NCBI RefSeq assembly: GCF_030247195.1
Contig: NC_080671.1
Coordinates: 5,174,501 to 5,238,500 of the forward strand
Source of the DNA: Topomyia yanbarensis
Lineage: Eukaryota > Arthropoda > Insecta > Diptera > Culicidae
Direction of reading: 5' to 3'
Length of the DNA: 64,000 bases
Shown: positions 24,858 through 36,104 of the stretch, one piece after another
Position numbering within the stretch: position 1 is the first letter of the stretch
Layout of the letters: every line of letters begins with the position of its first letter
Notes under the pieces: generated by a model
Told to the model about the DNA's origin: nothing
The model's input: the letters and a program-made list of their open reading frames with translations, nothing else
Database searches by the model: none
Made by a program: the position numbers and the translations under genes

Positions 24858-26010
24858 CTTGGCGTCAATATCGTCTTCTCCCTTAGTACATTCAATGGCC
24901 GCAACTTTCTTTTCAACCGCTATCTCCTCCACATCGGATGAACGTTTCAATGGTCTGAACTGATGCTGCTGGTTGGAATACATGCGCGCTATGTGACCGA
25001 TCCTTCCACAATTTCTGCAATCTTTTTTAATTGCCGAGCAATCGGTTGAGTTGTGATAAACTCCTCCACATCTCCAACAGTTGCTTCTAACTTGGTTGCG
25101 GAATCCTCCCCGCTGGAATCCCCGTACACTGCCTCGAATGGCTCGAAAAGCTCCACGGTTTCTCCAGTTTTGTTGGACATGTTGGGCATTATGGAAATTT
25201 TGAGGTATCACGGATGCTACCAGTACTTGGTTACCACGTCCATGCATTCTTTGGAATTCATCCTCGTTGCACTTCTCAATTTCTCGATCTCTTACTAGGT
25301 CAATAAGATCCTTCATTGTACCTTGCTTAACCCAGTTCCGATGTGCCAGCTTCCGTACTCCAGCATCATTGGCGCCTTTTACGATAACCCTTACCACCGC
25401 GTCCATTTCCTCGTCTAGTCCATATTCGCATAGTTTTGCAGTTGAAGCCACTCTCCGAACAAACTCAATGCTACTCTCTGCCGACTTCTGAACCATCATC
25501 ATCAGTTTGCCACGTTGAGAAAGGATGTATGTCCTTGATCCATAGTATTCGTTCAGTCGGGCCATTGCATTCGAAAATGGTGCAGTGTTTTCATCGGGCA
25601 TTCCGGGAGCAGAAGATGTGGTGTGGAAAACCTCACGCAATTTCTGGCCTGCTTTAACTTTGAAAACCCCAAATTTGGTTTGCTCATTTGAGGCATTAAT
25701 TTAATCCAATGAAGAAATCAAAAGGTCCTTCCAGTACTCGAATGCCCGCTTATCAATTTCGGATTCGTCCTCTGAAGGAACGCATTCCGGAATGCTAAGC
25801 GTTCCTAAGGTCCAATTATTCATTGAACTTAGCAATAGTGAATCATTCTTAGCTTCTTTGCCAGAAGATTGCATCGAACTAGAGCACGCTTCAGAGACTT
25901 CGTCGCTTAAATTTTGTTCCTTTGTCAGCTGTATCATTTGTTCGCGAAGAGCGTTGTTCTGCCCGAGAGCTTCTGTCAGCTCTTTGAGCAGCCTCTTCCT
26001 AGACCGCTTC
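24834..26010 (-). pseudogene. gag: capsid and nucleocapsid with CCHC knuckles (one nonsense codon)
   Basis: Gag packages the element RNA. The frame can be read from a possible acceptor at 26010 through a basic, leucine-rich, coiled-coil-like stretch (RLLKELTEALGQNNALREQM; first ATG at 25935-25937) to a TAA at 25701-25703. The same frame then continues uninterrupted to 24834. The C-terminal part has one complete zinc knuckle, CX2CX4HX4C, and a second in which the last Cys is replaced by Tyr. An Arg/Gly-rich patch precedes the knuckles. The single in-frame TAA is probably a mutation. Initiation upstream of 25937 is uncertain. Confidence 0.8.
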
Positions 26011-26287
26011 CTGTAATAGCAAAATATACATTTGTAACTAATCTACCAATTTCTCTTTTTTTTTAACGCGGGATTATGTGCTACGAGCTACGTCCTCTCA
26101 GCGGAGCTCGCAATTTTCGTTTTTTTTTTGCTTGAGTTTCGTCCTCTCAGCGAAACTCAGCCAAAATAATATATTTAAGACATCTGTCTATACTACGGAT
26201 GCTTTTATCACATTTGAGTTTTCGTTATCGCGACGAAATTTTAGTTGCCCACAATTATTATATACTTACTTCTTGGGAATTGATGGT

Positions 26288-26305
26288 TCTCCTCTGTCTG
26301 CGCCA
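26288..26305 (-). other. primer-binding site
   Basis: One base inside the 5' LTR the element strand reads TGGCGCAGACAGAGGAGA. The TGGCGCAG start fits complementarity to a tRNA 3' CCA end, as in tRNA-Ser-primed insect gypsy-group elements. The remaining match could not be verified here. Confidence 0.6.
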
Positions 26306-26306
26306 T

Positions 26307-26675
26307 TGTCGTGATTGACCCTGTTTACAGGGCGTTTCAAATTGTCCGCCATTAGGTTGTCACTGGTATTTCGATGGGCTCTTATTTAATTCTTTAAGAA
26401 AGTGTGCAGCTGCTCGCTGCTGCTGTTCTTCCGATGCGCTGCTCGCTCGCGCCGATGATCCGATATGCTGCTCGCTGTTGCTATGGAAATGACGATGAAT
26501 TGCTGCTATAGAATGACTAACAAATTCACAACAAGGACGAACATTTCAGGTTCAAGAAGGGAAAGATAATAACTTCAATTAACTTTGACATATTTATTAT
26601 GAACCGTTATTTTTATTTACATTTTTTGTGAGAGGACATTTATTAATTTTCCATTATCTTACTTCATTTTCTACA
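26307..26675 (-). repeat. 5' LTR
   Basis: 369 bases matching 20816-21184 with three substitutions (one T/A, one A/T, one A/G). As the 5' LTR on the minus strand it would carry the element promoter. No TATA box was assigned. Confidence 0.95.
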
Positions 26676-28145
26676 CCCCCCTTCCCCTCTCGGCGGCCCT
26701 GCTTGGATGAGCATGGTGATTAGTGCCAAATAACAACTGAATAAAACGAAAACAAACAGAGACTGAAAGTAGTTTTATCCAATTATTATGTTGTTTTATC
26801 TAGTTTTAGTTGTATCGAATCAGTACAAAAGATTTATCATAAAAATGGTATTATGATAATATGAAAGGATTGATTACACTCTATGGAAAAATTTATCTCA
26901 TCTTTAATAACTTTTGACATTAAAAATGAGCACAGCATCCCAAAATTACCTTAACATGCAATTTTTAAGCCAGATTGGGCAACATTTTTGGCCTTGTCTG
27001 ACTTTTGTTGGAAGACCCGCCACTGTGTGACGCCTTGAGGTTTATTCATGTTCTATCCTTGATGTAGGAATAGAAATACACTCGTTTATTATGACCGGCT
27101 TGGAATGACATTTTAACTAATAACAATCTACCTACTCACATTTTATAGGTGGTTAACTAAGAAGCCTGAACCATTCAAGCCACCCTTCGTAAGGGAAGCG
27201 GATCACACTTTGACTTTGCGTTGATCATTTGACTGTAAACTAAGGTTTTGAATTAACCATACACAAACTCCATTGAAAAATTTAATTTTTTTTTACTTCT
27301 TGAGGGCACATAATTTGCATATAACCGTTGTGACCGAAACTTTTTAAGAACCAATTGAAGAGTAACTCTAATTTGTTATTAATCGATTTGATCGAATTGT
27401 AGGATTCGGCGGAGAAATGCAGAAATGCAGGACATTGTGTCATACCATCTCTTGATACTAAGATGACCGAGAGTTTTTGTATTGAAGTTAAAAGCGATCC
27501 TGGTATTATTCTTATTCGTGCAGCTTATTTGCCTTTTCAATGCACTTACAAAAACTTACAAGAAATCGGTCGAAATTCTTTATAATCGGCGATTTTAACA
27601 CTAAACACCGATCCCAGAATAATGTTCAAAGCAATTTCAAGTGAAAATAATGAGGTATAACTGCTAAATTCATGAATTTATTCATAAGTCGGTTACAAAG
27701 AAAAAGGAAAAAAATATTAGGATTACATTGCGGCAAGGCAAACAAAATTTGAAATGCATGACTTTGTTTTCAATAAACTAAACTGGGAAAAATCAAGCTC
27801 CTGATCCAAATTTTAAAACAGTTTAAAAAAGAGGTTTCTTTTATCCACGGCACAGTTCTAGGCTATACATAATGTTACTTATTTTATCCATATAAAGTTC
27901 AATATCCTAAATTGCCCCGAATCCCAACTAATTCAAAGGTATTAGGTTTTTGTCAACTAAATATGTCAAAGAAACAATGGAAAAGTGAAGGATGCATAAC
28001 AAAAACATTTGTACTGAAATGAGTAAATGAATACAATGTCCCCAAGAGCTATCCTGCCTTGATGGCATAGATCAAAGGCAATGTGTGTAAGTTCTTTCAT
28101 AATAAATTTAAATAATCTATCCCTACATGTTATTTGAAAGTTATA
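26676..28145. other. no gene seen
   Basis: It begins with the C-rich continuation of repeat copy B (CCCCTCTCGGCGGCCCTGC) and becomes AT-rich spacer downstream of the UDP-glycosyltransferase gene. No coding frame or transposon end was recognised. Confidence 0.4.
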
Positions 28146-28151
28146 TTTAAT
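28146..28151 (-). terminator. possible poly(A) signal ATTAAA of the UGT gene
   Basis: ATTAAA on the minus strand, about 120 bases past the UGT stop codon. No canonical AATAAA lies closer on that strand. Confidence 0.35.
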
Positions 28152-28268
28152 TATTTCAATTAAAGTTATTGATCATCCGTGAAAAGTGTTTTCTCACGGA
28201 GTTTACTACTAACGAACTTTCAATCCAATAGATTCACTGAAACCATTCATTCAATTGCCTCAACACAT

Positions 28269-29900
28269 CTATTCTTGTTTCTTTTTCTTCTCCACTGCCC
28301 GACTCCTTCGCCACATCGCCAATTTCGGAACAATCCAACACTCCAAGCCCACCAAGGACACAAAAGCGAGCACGATCACCATAATCACATCGATCGAATA
28401 CTTTGCGAACCAGTGTAAATCTATCGCACTGGACTGCATCATCCGGGCGTCCGGATTTCGGAGAACCCACTCTACCCACCAAACGGCTCGATCCAAGGGA
28501 TGCTCCGACTGATCTCGGAACGCTTTCGAGAGTTTAGTCATATTTTCCGTATACCGTGAATTTCCCATCATCTCCCGTACTGCATCCACCAGCTGTTGAC
28601 TCTCGAATGCACGGATCGATAGACGAATTCCCACGCCCTGTTGTACGCAGTACTCGATGTTGGCGTACTGGTCGGCGAACATCGGAAAGCCAACGATCGG
28701 AACTCCGTGCCATACCGCTTCCTGGGTACTCAGCAGTCCACTATGCGTTATGAACAGCCGGACATTGGGATGTGCCAGCAAATCATTTTGTGGCATCCAC
28801 TGCCGAATGTAGACATTTTTCGGTATCGCAAACTCTCGCAGTTCGGACTCAAACTTCCACAGAAACTGAAACTCGGACAGTTCTCGCATCGCATTCAAAA
28901 TCGCTTCGATCGTTGCACTTCCCAGCTTATCGCTTCTGGCGTTGGTTCCGAGTGAAAACAGAATTATCGGAAGCTTACTTTCGGCGACCAGACGTTGCAA
29001 ATCGTCCGGAAGAGATTTCGCTGGAATAATTTGCATTCCGCCAACGGGAATGACATTCGGCATCATTGGTTCTGACAACTGTATGATTGGGTTGGAGTTT
29101 AGCAGAACCAGTCGAGTATCCCGTTCCAGTTCTCCAATGTTTGGAATGTTCGGGGAGATCTGTTTCAAAATTAGATTCTGCGCCGGTAGAATTTGAGAGT
29201 ACTTACTGATCTCCTCGTAGATGTAGTAGATAAAGTTCCAAAATCGCTGCGGAAAACTCATCGGTTGTTTGGCATCGTACATGTGATGCGGAATCAATGA
29301 TGGAAAGGAAAACGATCCTGTCATGGTTAGCGTGGTCACCTGTGCCAAGTAGGCCGTCAATCCGATGTACGGTGGCCGACCGAACTTGTGCTGAGCGTAG
29401 CCCGAGAGACACGACCCAAACAGATAATCATTCAGAATCACATCCACCGGGAAATCATCCGGGTAGGCCTTGAACTGAGCGAAACCTTTGCTACCGATCA
29501 GGTACTTGCAAAATGCAAGGGTAAACTGTTTCATTTCGGAAATCATCGTGAATGGTTCGTTCATTTCCATGGCCATGAATTCTTCGGCATCCTGAGCGAA
29601 CGCTTCATAGGCTCCTTCGATTTCGATGTAGGTTACGTTCGGTGGGGGGCTCTGCTCTACATCGACAGCGATAACGGTTACGTTGTGGCCTTTCGCTGCC
29701 ATGGCGTGGATGAGAGGTCGGTGCCTGTAAGTTTTGTTTAGGTTTTAATTCCCCTATGATGTTTTTAAATGAATTACTTACCATATAGTGTGACTTTTTG
29801 AAGTAATTGTCGCGATGTAAAGAATGTTAGCTGCGTTCGCCCTGTTTATGACTGCTACGAGAATGGAAAGAACCGTGATTTGACACAAATTGAATTGCAT
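28269..29900 (-). CDS. UDP-glycosyltransferase (UGT), two exons
   Basis: UGTs conjugate a sugar from a UDP donor to lipophilic substrates in the ER lumen, for detoxification and hormone or pigment metabolism. Exon 1 is 29900-29782 and exon 2 is 29724-28269; the GTAAGT...TTACAG intron between them splits a Trp codon. The joined frame is about 524 residues, the usual family length. Residues 1-23 form a signal peptide. His37 in TSKSHTIW sits where the catalytic His lies. The donor-binding signature includes WMPQNDLLAHP and FITHSGLLSTQEAVWHGVP, followed by PMFADQ. A membrane span (IDVIMVIVLAFVSLVGL) near the C-terminus is followed by a basic tail ending KKQE, a KKXX ER-retrieval signal. The start is the first ATG preceding a signal peptide. 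All expected parts are present. The substrate cannot be told from sequence. Confidence 0.95.
29725..29781 (-). other. 57-bp intron of the UGT gene
   Basis: Donor GTAAGTAATT directly after TATATG and acceptor AACTTACAG. The length is typical of small insect introns. Removal completes a Trp codon and keeps the UGT frame. Confidence 0.92.
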
Positions 29901-30110
29901 TTTGATTCACTGTCGATTGAATGTCACTCCAAACACTGCAGGATGTGATTTATTTATGCGTGAACTCATTTTTGGGGCTATCCGTATTCACCTTATCAGT
30001 GTCTCTGATAAGAATCGGCGGTGAGACAAGCCTTATTCGGCATGGTGCCGTACATGCTTATCTATGCATAAAATTTCAGCTGTTTTTTAAAGCTCTTATC
30101 GAATGAATTC
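29901..30110 (-). promoter_or_regulatory. UGT upstream region with TATA-like box and GATA sites
   Basis: On the minus strand ATAAATAA (about 29949-29957) lies ~50 bases upstream of the ATG, with TGCAGTG (about 29937) as a possible initiator. Farther up are CTTATCAG and CTGATAAG as an inverted pair (29992-30012), plus TTATC cores near 30058 and 30094. Clustered GATA sites fit midgut or fat-body expression, but this is inference from motifs. Confidence 0.4.
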
Positions 30111-30584
30111 CGAGCGTAATATAAACAAAACCAATGCAAAATTCCAGCACAGATTATGATAATCCATTAAGACGAAAGCAGGTAATCTTTCAAACTCGGA
30201 GTCATTGTTGAGGGAATTACTCATTCCAACCGAAACGAACAAAAAAGCTGCGAAAGTTTAATACACTTCTCTTCGGTTCTAAGAAGTAGAAAGAACCAAA
30301 AGATGAGTGTTTTTACGTCAAATTATCCTTACGCCGCAAAGCCGGAAAAAGGAAGCTCAAAATGGCCCGAATAAAAATGAGCAGTCATCAACGCTTCTAA
30401 TATCAGTCATCTCCGCTTACTCCTCGCCGTTCTCTCGAAGGTACCAGGCGCGTAGTCAGAGTAATAAGCGGAGAGTTGTCGATTTTAAAATTGTTCGCAT
30501 CTTAACCAAAACATAACACTACTAAACTCGCCCAGTTTAATCAAATGAGATTTTAGCAACATTGTCTCAAATACTGGAATTAAC
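30111..30584. other. no gene seen
   Basis: Spacer between the UGT promoter and the nested transposons. Short ORFs have no recognisable domain. Confidence 0.4.
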
Positions 30585-30597
30585 TAGGGTGACCATA

Positions 30598-32601
30598 TCA
30601 GACGAGTAAAAAACCAGGACAGACGAGAGGGTACTGCTTCCCTCCGTTACCTTTCAATCGACATTGCCTTCTCCGCATGTTTTCGGCAGTTAAAAGGTTC
30701 TGGGGTTAGGCAGGCAGAGCTTCGACAGTAAAAAAGTTCTGGGAGGAAGAGATCTGCCATTAAGTCTTTCGTCGGAATTCGATCACCAAAAACTTTTTTC
30801 GGATTTGCTACACCATCATCAGCAAACGTTTCATACTGAGATGGTCTGTGCAGGACCGGCGAGGAGTATGTCTGGCAATCTCCAATGACAACCATTATCT
30901 CTCGATCTTAGAGCTGCAAAACCTACCGTTGTTACCAAATTTCTCCGTTTTATCGATTGTTATATGAAAACTGACAGATCCTGACTGACTGGTGTAAATA
31001 ATATCAGTTTGAGCCAGAGCTTGAAAAACTTAACAAGTTCATGCAGGGAACTTAAAAAAAAAACAAAATTCAATTCATGTCCGTCGCGGTTTGGTTCGTT
31101 TCCCTCATCATTCGTTCTCCCGACACAGCGCATCCAGGTTCGGGCATGTTCGGTTTCACTTATGCTCGACAATGTAGAAGATGCCAGTTTCTGCCTTCAA
31201 ACAGTCCACATAATATCAAATGAATGCTTTGGTTGGTGAAGGAATTTCCTCTGCACTCAGGCATTCGATTCTACATGAAGTTTCAGTCAGTTGGTAAGTT
31301 AATGAATGAGGGAGGCGGTGAATCTGAATTTTGGTTTCGGTAAATACAAGCAGAAATAAGTAACTGATTTTGAAATTTCGCAGAACTGATTTGAGCGCGA
31401 CATTCCATACTCCCTGTAGTGTAGGACGCTACACTCGGCGGTTAGTCGCTGTTCAGCGTCCAGGCGTGAGGATATGTTTATCGACCATTAGCTATTTCAT
31501 CTTTTGATCTTTTAATATTAACAATGTGTAAATATAAATAAATCAAATTTTATTGTATATCAATCGGATCTTGTGTACGCGATTTGTTACTTTGCGTAAA
31601 GATATTATTTCTTGTTGAAGATCCATTAACTGCATTGCCTCTTGTCGCTTGTGGATCACTTAGTCCGCTTTCTCTCGGTTTATCGTTTTCGTTCATGCTA
31701 TCCTCGCTGTTGATGTTGTATGGGCTTTCACGATTACCTGGTTTGAATTGTTTGTGGGGACTACGGGTCACGATCGCGTATCCGTGTTCAGGAATAGGTT
31801 CCGTCACTCACATTGTCATACGAAACGAACACCGTTGGAAATACAAAGAAAAAATTTCTCTAGGCTTCAAACTTGAAGGATTCCACCGTTACGTGTTCCG
31901 ACATGATGGCAATAAATTTATTAATAATACCCAGGTGTAGACCGCGCAGACGCATATCAATCTAATCATTGTCAATATAAACGGGTACCTTGGTCCTAAC
32001 ATTATCATGCTCAACGACGTATTGCATGTTGTCTTCCATAGCGTTACTGGCTAAAGTTTTAAATGTTATCAGTAACGAGTGTGGTTGGGCTTGTATAACG
32101 ACGACTTCCGTTAGTCTAAACTGCATTTGCAAATTTGCTGTTGAGTTTCGAACATCTTGAAATGAATGATCGGTATCGCACCGATGAAAGTAACGGTGCT
32201 TTAGTATTCACACCGGCTTTGGAGGACTTTTATTTTTCGATTGCTTTGCTTGTTTATAGTACTGGCACGGTACATATAGACAGCATACTACAGGTCGAAA
32301 CGTTCGTTTGATTCACTGCACTGTTAACAAGCAGAGCGACTGAATGGGTACTGGTATCGACCCTATAATAATTCCATGATCCCCAGCTCGAGAGAGTGCT
32401 CAATGAAATTATTCTACTATAGTTTCGATTTTTCTTTTTATGGAATGGATTTCCAGTAAGACGAAAAAACCACTAGCAAGAGAACTCAAGTATAAACAGA
32501 AACACCAAAACATCGATGTGTCTTTTAGAGGTACCAAAGGGAATTCTTCGGGTCCCGGATTGAAAGACGATTTAAGCCGCAAAGAAGCGCTGGTAACCAT
32601 T
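30598..32601. other. left interior of outer element, no supported gene
   Basis: Short ORFs only. The minus-strand 85-residue ORF at 31550-31807 is hydrophilic and unrecognised. The stretch 31390-31560 ends in an A/T-rich TAAATATAAATAAATC and might be a retroelement fragment, but no paired repeat was found. Confidence 0.3.
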
Positions 32602-34605
32602 TGTTCGAGAGTGGACTGTAATTTTTTTTTTTTTTCGAGAGTTGTCCTACTGGAGCTGTAGAGCTAGGTTCTCGGAAGGGCTCCCCGTCAGAATCACATA
32701 CTACAATTTGCAGACGTGACTGGCAATGTCGCCCAATAAAACACTGCAATAGGCCAATTGTAGCGGGCCGTGATTCTGAATGTGATATTCATTGTACGTT
32801 TCAGGCATGTGCGGGCGTAGGGACTCGCGATCGCGTGTATCATCGCGAAGGGCTCGAACATTTGTATGTTAACGTGTTGGATCGCGTGTGCGTTTGTATG
32901 TCGCGTGTGCTAACGTATATGAACTTCGCGTGTATAAATTCTATTTCATAACCGTGTGCCTTTCGCGTATTCGCGTGTGTTCTAGAATGATCGCGCGCGG
33001 ACCGTGAATCTGATACTTAATTTTTTGTGTACGGTTCAGATTCCAGAAGAAAGTGGGTTCTTACATATCATTAGAATTCCCATTCATGTCGCCGTAGAAC
33101 GCGTGGTCTAGTGGATATGAGCTTTATTTTTTTTTTGGATTGGTCCAACTGAATGTATGGACCTAAATTGCTAGAATGAAGGCTAAAGATTTCCGGACGT
33201 GACCGATTCATGATCGCGCGCGTTTGCGAGTTCGCGTTTGAGACCGCGTTTGTAACTTCGTAAGTACTAAAACGTTCACACAATTGCCGAAGTGTTATCG
33301 AGTTTACGCGATCGCGGGCATAGGTATGCGTAGATGATCGCGAAGGGCTTAAGCGTTCGTATGTTGACGTGTTTTTCGCGTGTGCTCGCGTGTATGTGAC
33401 TTCGCGTGTATAAATTCGATTTTGAAACCCTGCGGCCATTTATATATTCGCGGACCGTCTTTCTGATCTTTTTTTATTAATTAACAAGGACCTAGATTGT
33501 TGGTACCGAGGATAGAGTCTTCCGGACGATCCCGATTCATGATGGCGCGAGCGCGGGAGTTTGTAGGTTGACACTTGAGATCGTGTTGCTAAGTTTATGA
33601 GTTCTGAGATTTTCACCTTATCGCCGGGGTGTAATCATGTTTGCGAGTTCGTGGGCGTATGTTGCTTGGAAAATCGCGAAGGGTTCTAACGTTTGTGCGC
33701 TGACGCGATTTTGTAACGTGTGTTCTTGAATGGTCGCGCGAACCGTGAGTCTGATATTATATTTTTGGTGCGCGGTTAGAATTCTGGCAGAGAGTGGGAT
33801 CGTTTATATCGATAGGGTTCCCGGTTATGTCGCCATGAGACGTGTTGTCTAATAGGTATGGGCGTATTTTCTTAATTGGTCCAGCTGAAGGCATGGACCT
33901 AGGCTTCCAGGATCAAGGATAGACTTTCGGACTTGACCGATTCGTAATCGCGTGCACGATGGCATTTTTGTAGGTTCCCGCTGAGACCGCGTTTGAGAAT
34001 GTGTGAGTGTTAAGACGTTCACTATCACCATCTTTGTTGACCCAGCTGAAGACGGGTGTAGAATGGCAGTATAGGACTCGAAAAGAAGAAATGAAAGACA
34101 ATATATGAGAGACGTAATAGATTAGATAGGTACAAGATACAGCTGAAGTTATGATCATCACATGAGACATACATTAGTACTTCAAACACTACTAATACTT
34201 GAATAGCCAATCACCACACATAGCACATCCTTTCTCAATTATCTATTTGTTACTGGTTGATTGTTGGTTATGAGCTGGTAAATAGAGGAAAGGTATAGAA
34301 CAGAAAAAAGGCTCATATCAGCCCTCCCGGCCTCCTCGACACACCACTATCGAGGCGTATTGTAATCAACATCTTGAAGCGGGCTTCTTATATAAATCAA
34401 ATCCTCAGTAGTCATAATGTTTGGTGGATTATTAACATGAGAACTAATTAACCTCTAGTAGTAAAACTTGGTGCAAATAAAAACTAAAAAGAGCGAAGGT
34501 CCTTATATTTAGATAACTCTATTGAATCTATTGTGGCTTGATGATGTTTACAATACCGTCAATCCCATCAACCTGCGAGAGGGTGTTCGAGAGTGGACTG
34601 TAATT
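32602..34605 (-). mobile_element. retro-inserted CpG-rich tandem-repeat RNA copy with 22-bp target duplication
   Basis: A 22-base sequence starting TGTTCGAGAG and ending CTGTAATT occurs at 32602-32623 and again at 34584-34605. Directly inside the left copy is a run of T, so on the minus strand the insert ends in poly(A) next to its duplication. This is the pattern of target-primed retroposition. The 1,960-bp insert has no credible ORF. Its 3' two-thirds (32640-34030) consist of diverged repeats of about 350-400 bases rich in TCGCG, GCGTGT and CGCGAAGGG. The source element is unknown to me. Confidence 0.75.
32640..34030. repeat. diverged ~350-400-bp tandem repeats, TCGCG-rich
   Basis: Marker strings recur in order: TCGCGAAGGGCT (near 32850 and 33340, variant near 33670), TTCGCGTGTATAAATTC (near 32925 and 33405), GACCGTGAATCTGATA and its variants (33000, 33745) and TTGGTCCA(A/G)CTGAA (33138, 33880). 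The repeats contrast sharply in CpG content with the AT-rich surroundings. Confidence 0.7.
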
Positions 34606-35101
34606 GTTTGAATATAGGCGAACCGACGAACTCCGCGAATTTTCCACCAAATAATTCGGAAACCGGATAGAAACACTTGCGTTCAGTTTTAATAATTGCA
34701 TTTCCATCTATTTACATGATTAACTTTGTTTTAATTCACTTCACTCAAATAGCTAATCTTTGACTGCATGTCTTCACACGACGAAAGTACGATACCATAT
34801 GCCCTTTATTCTCCAATACAGGTAGCATTTTTCTTCCCTTTCGCGCGCTTCTTTGCGTTGCGTTTGTTACGCTGACGTGGCGTAGCGGTGCGTGTTGCCA
34901 TCTTATTTGATATATCTAGGCAGGCTGTGTTTAAAAGTTACACACAAAATTTTCATTCGTGACGTTTAAACGGCCCGAACACCATTGTTTCATCGATGTT
35001 GACGAGACGCTCTTGAGAGATTAAAAGAAACCATCAGAAGGTACAAGTAGCAGATTCCACTGTATTAAGTTTTGTTTGTCGCATTCCGATTGAGGATGAG
35101 T
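34606..35101. other. no gene seen; left flank of hAT element
   Basis: Spacer between the retro-insertion and the hAT transposon. It ends with the 8-base duplication GGATGAGT at 35094-35101. Confidence 0.4.
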
Positions 35102-36104
35102 CAGAGCTGCCAGATAATTTTGTTGAAAATCTGTATTGCCAGAAAAAAATATCTGTATTTGTCTGCATTGAACAAAAAAACGGTGTTCTAACTTATTGAA
35201 GTTCGAGAGTTTAGAGCATAGTTTTAATACAACGTCGCGATTTGACTCTGAATTTGCACGTTTAAAAACTAATTAAAAATGAAAGATCTCCAATATAAAT
35301 CTAATATTTTGATGTTATACTAGAGCACAGTTGCGTTCAACACTCGACGGGACAGTAGCTAATGGAGAAGGGTGCAGACGCATGAACCACTAGCTGTATT
35401 GAGTATACAAACATGCTGACATCTGAAGACTCATAAAATACTGCTGACTACAGTGGGTTGGATCTTTTACGCGAATGTCGGAAAATAGACCAGTTAAAGT
35501 TTGCTGTGGAGAGAACCTGGAAGAAGTCGACTTCAGAGCAGATCACTCGCTGGCTGAGTACAATGATGCGCGTGTGGCGGGCGTTCAAGAAGACTGGAGA
35601 ATAGCAAAACCAATCGTTGTTAAATTTAAATAGGTATAAAGCGGTCTTGTTCGGTATCGAACGTCTAAATTCATAAAAATCCCTCTTGTCTTTCCCTGAC
35701 CGATATTTGCTTTAAATCCCCCACCTACTATCACCCAATCCATTATTAAATCTTATTCTTGAATACAAATCTTATCCCATTACTTGTATCTTTCCCCCAT
35801 AGTTCATAAGTAGAAATAAAATCCTGTTCAATCATGTCCGAGCAAGAATTCCCCTCCCGTCCAGCCGTACCGTCATACTTTTTCGTTTCAATGGAGGTGG
35901 GAGGAGCCAACATCACACAAAGCCGATTCAGACATCGGAAATGAATCAGGTATAAAAGTAATGCATTTTGTACGTATCACATCAGTATTTTTGTAAATTT
36001 CAAACCGTAAACATCGCGAAATAAACAAATCCAAAGAGAATCCGGAATTTTCCTTTCTGCCACCGAAAGAGCACCATTCGTGTTTCGTCCTCCACTGCTG
36101 GATC

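Noticed and set aside
28179..29741. Plus-strand ORFs across the UGT gene
   Set aside because: Antisense shadows; the minus frame has full family structure and a matching exon 1.
33071..33439. 122-residue minus-strand ORF in the TCGCG-rich repeats
   Set aside because: It arises from low-stop CpG-rich tandem repeats and shows no domain.
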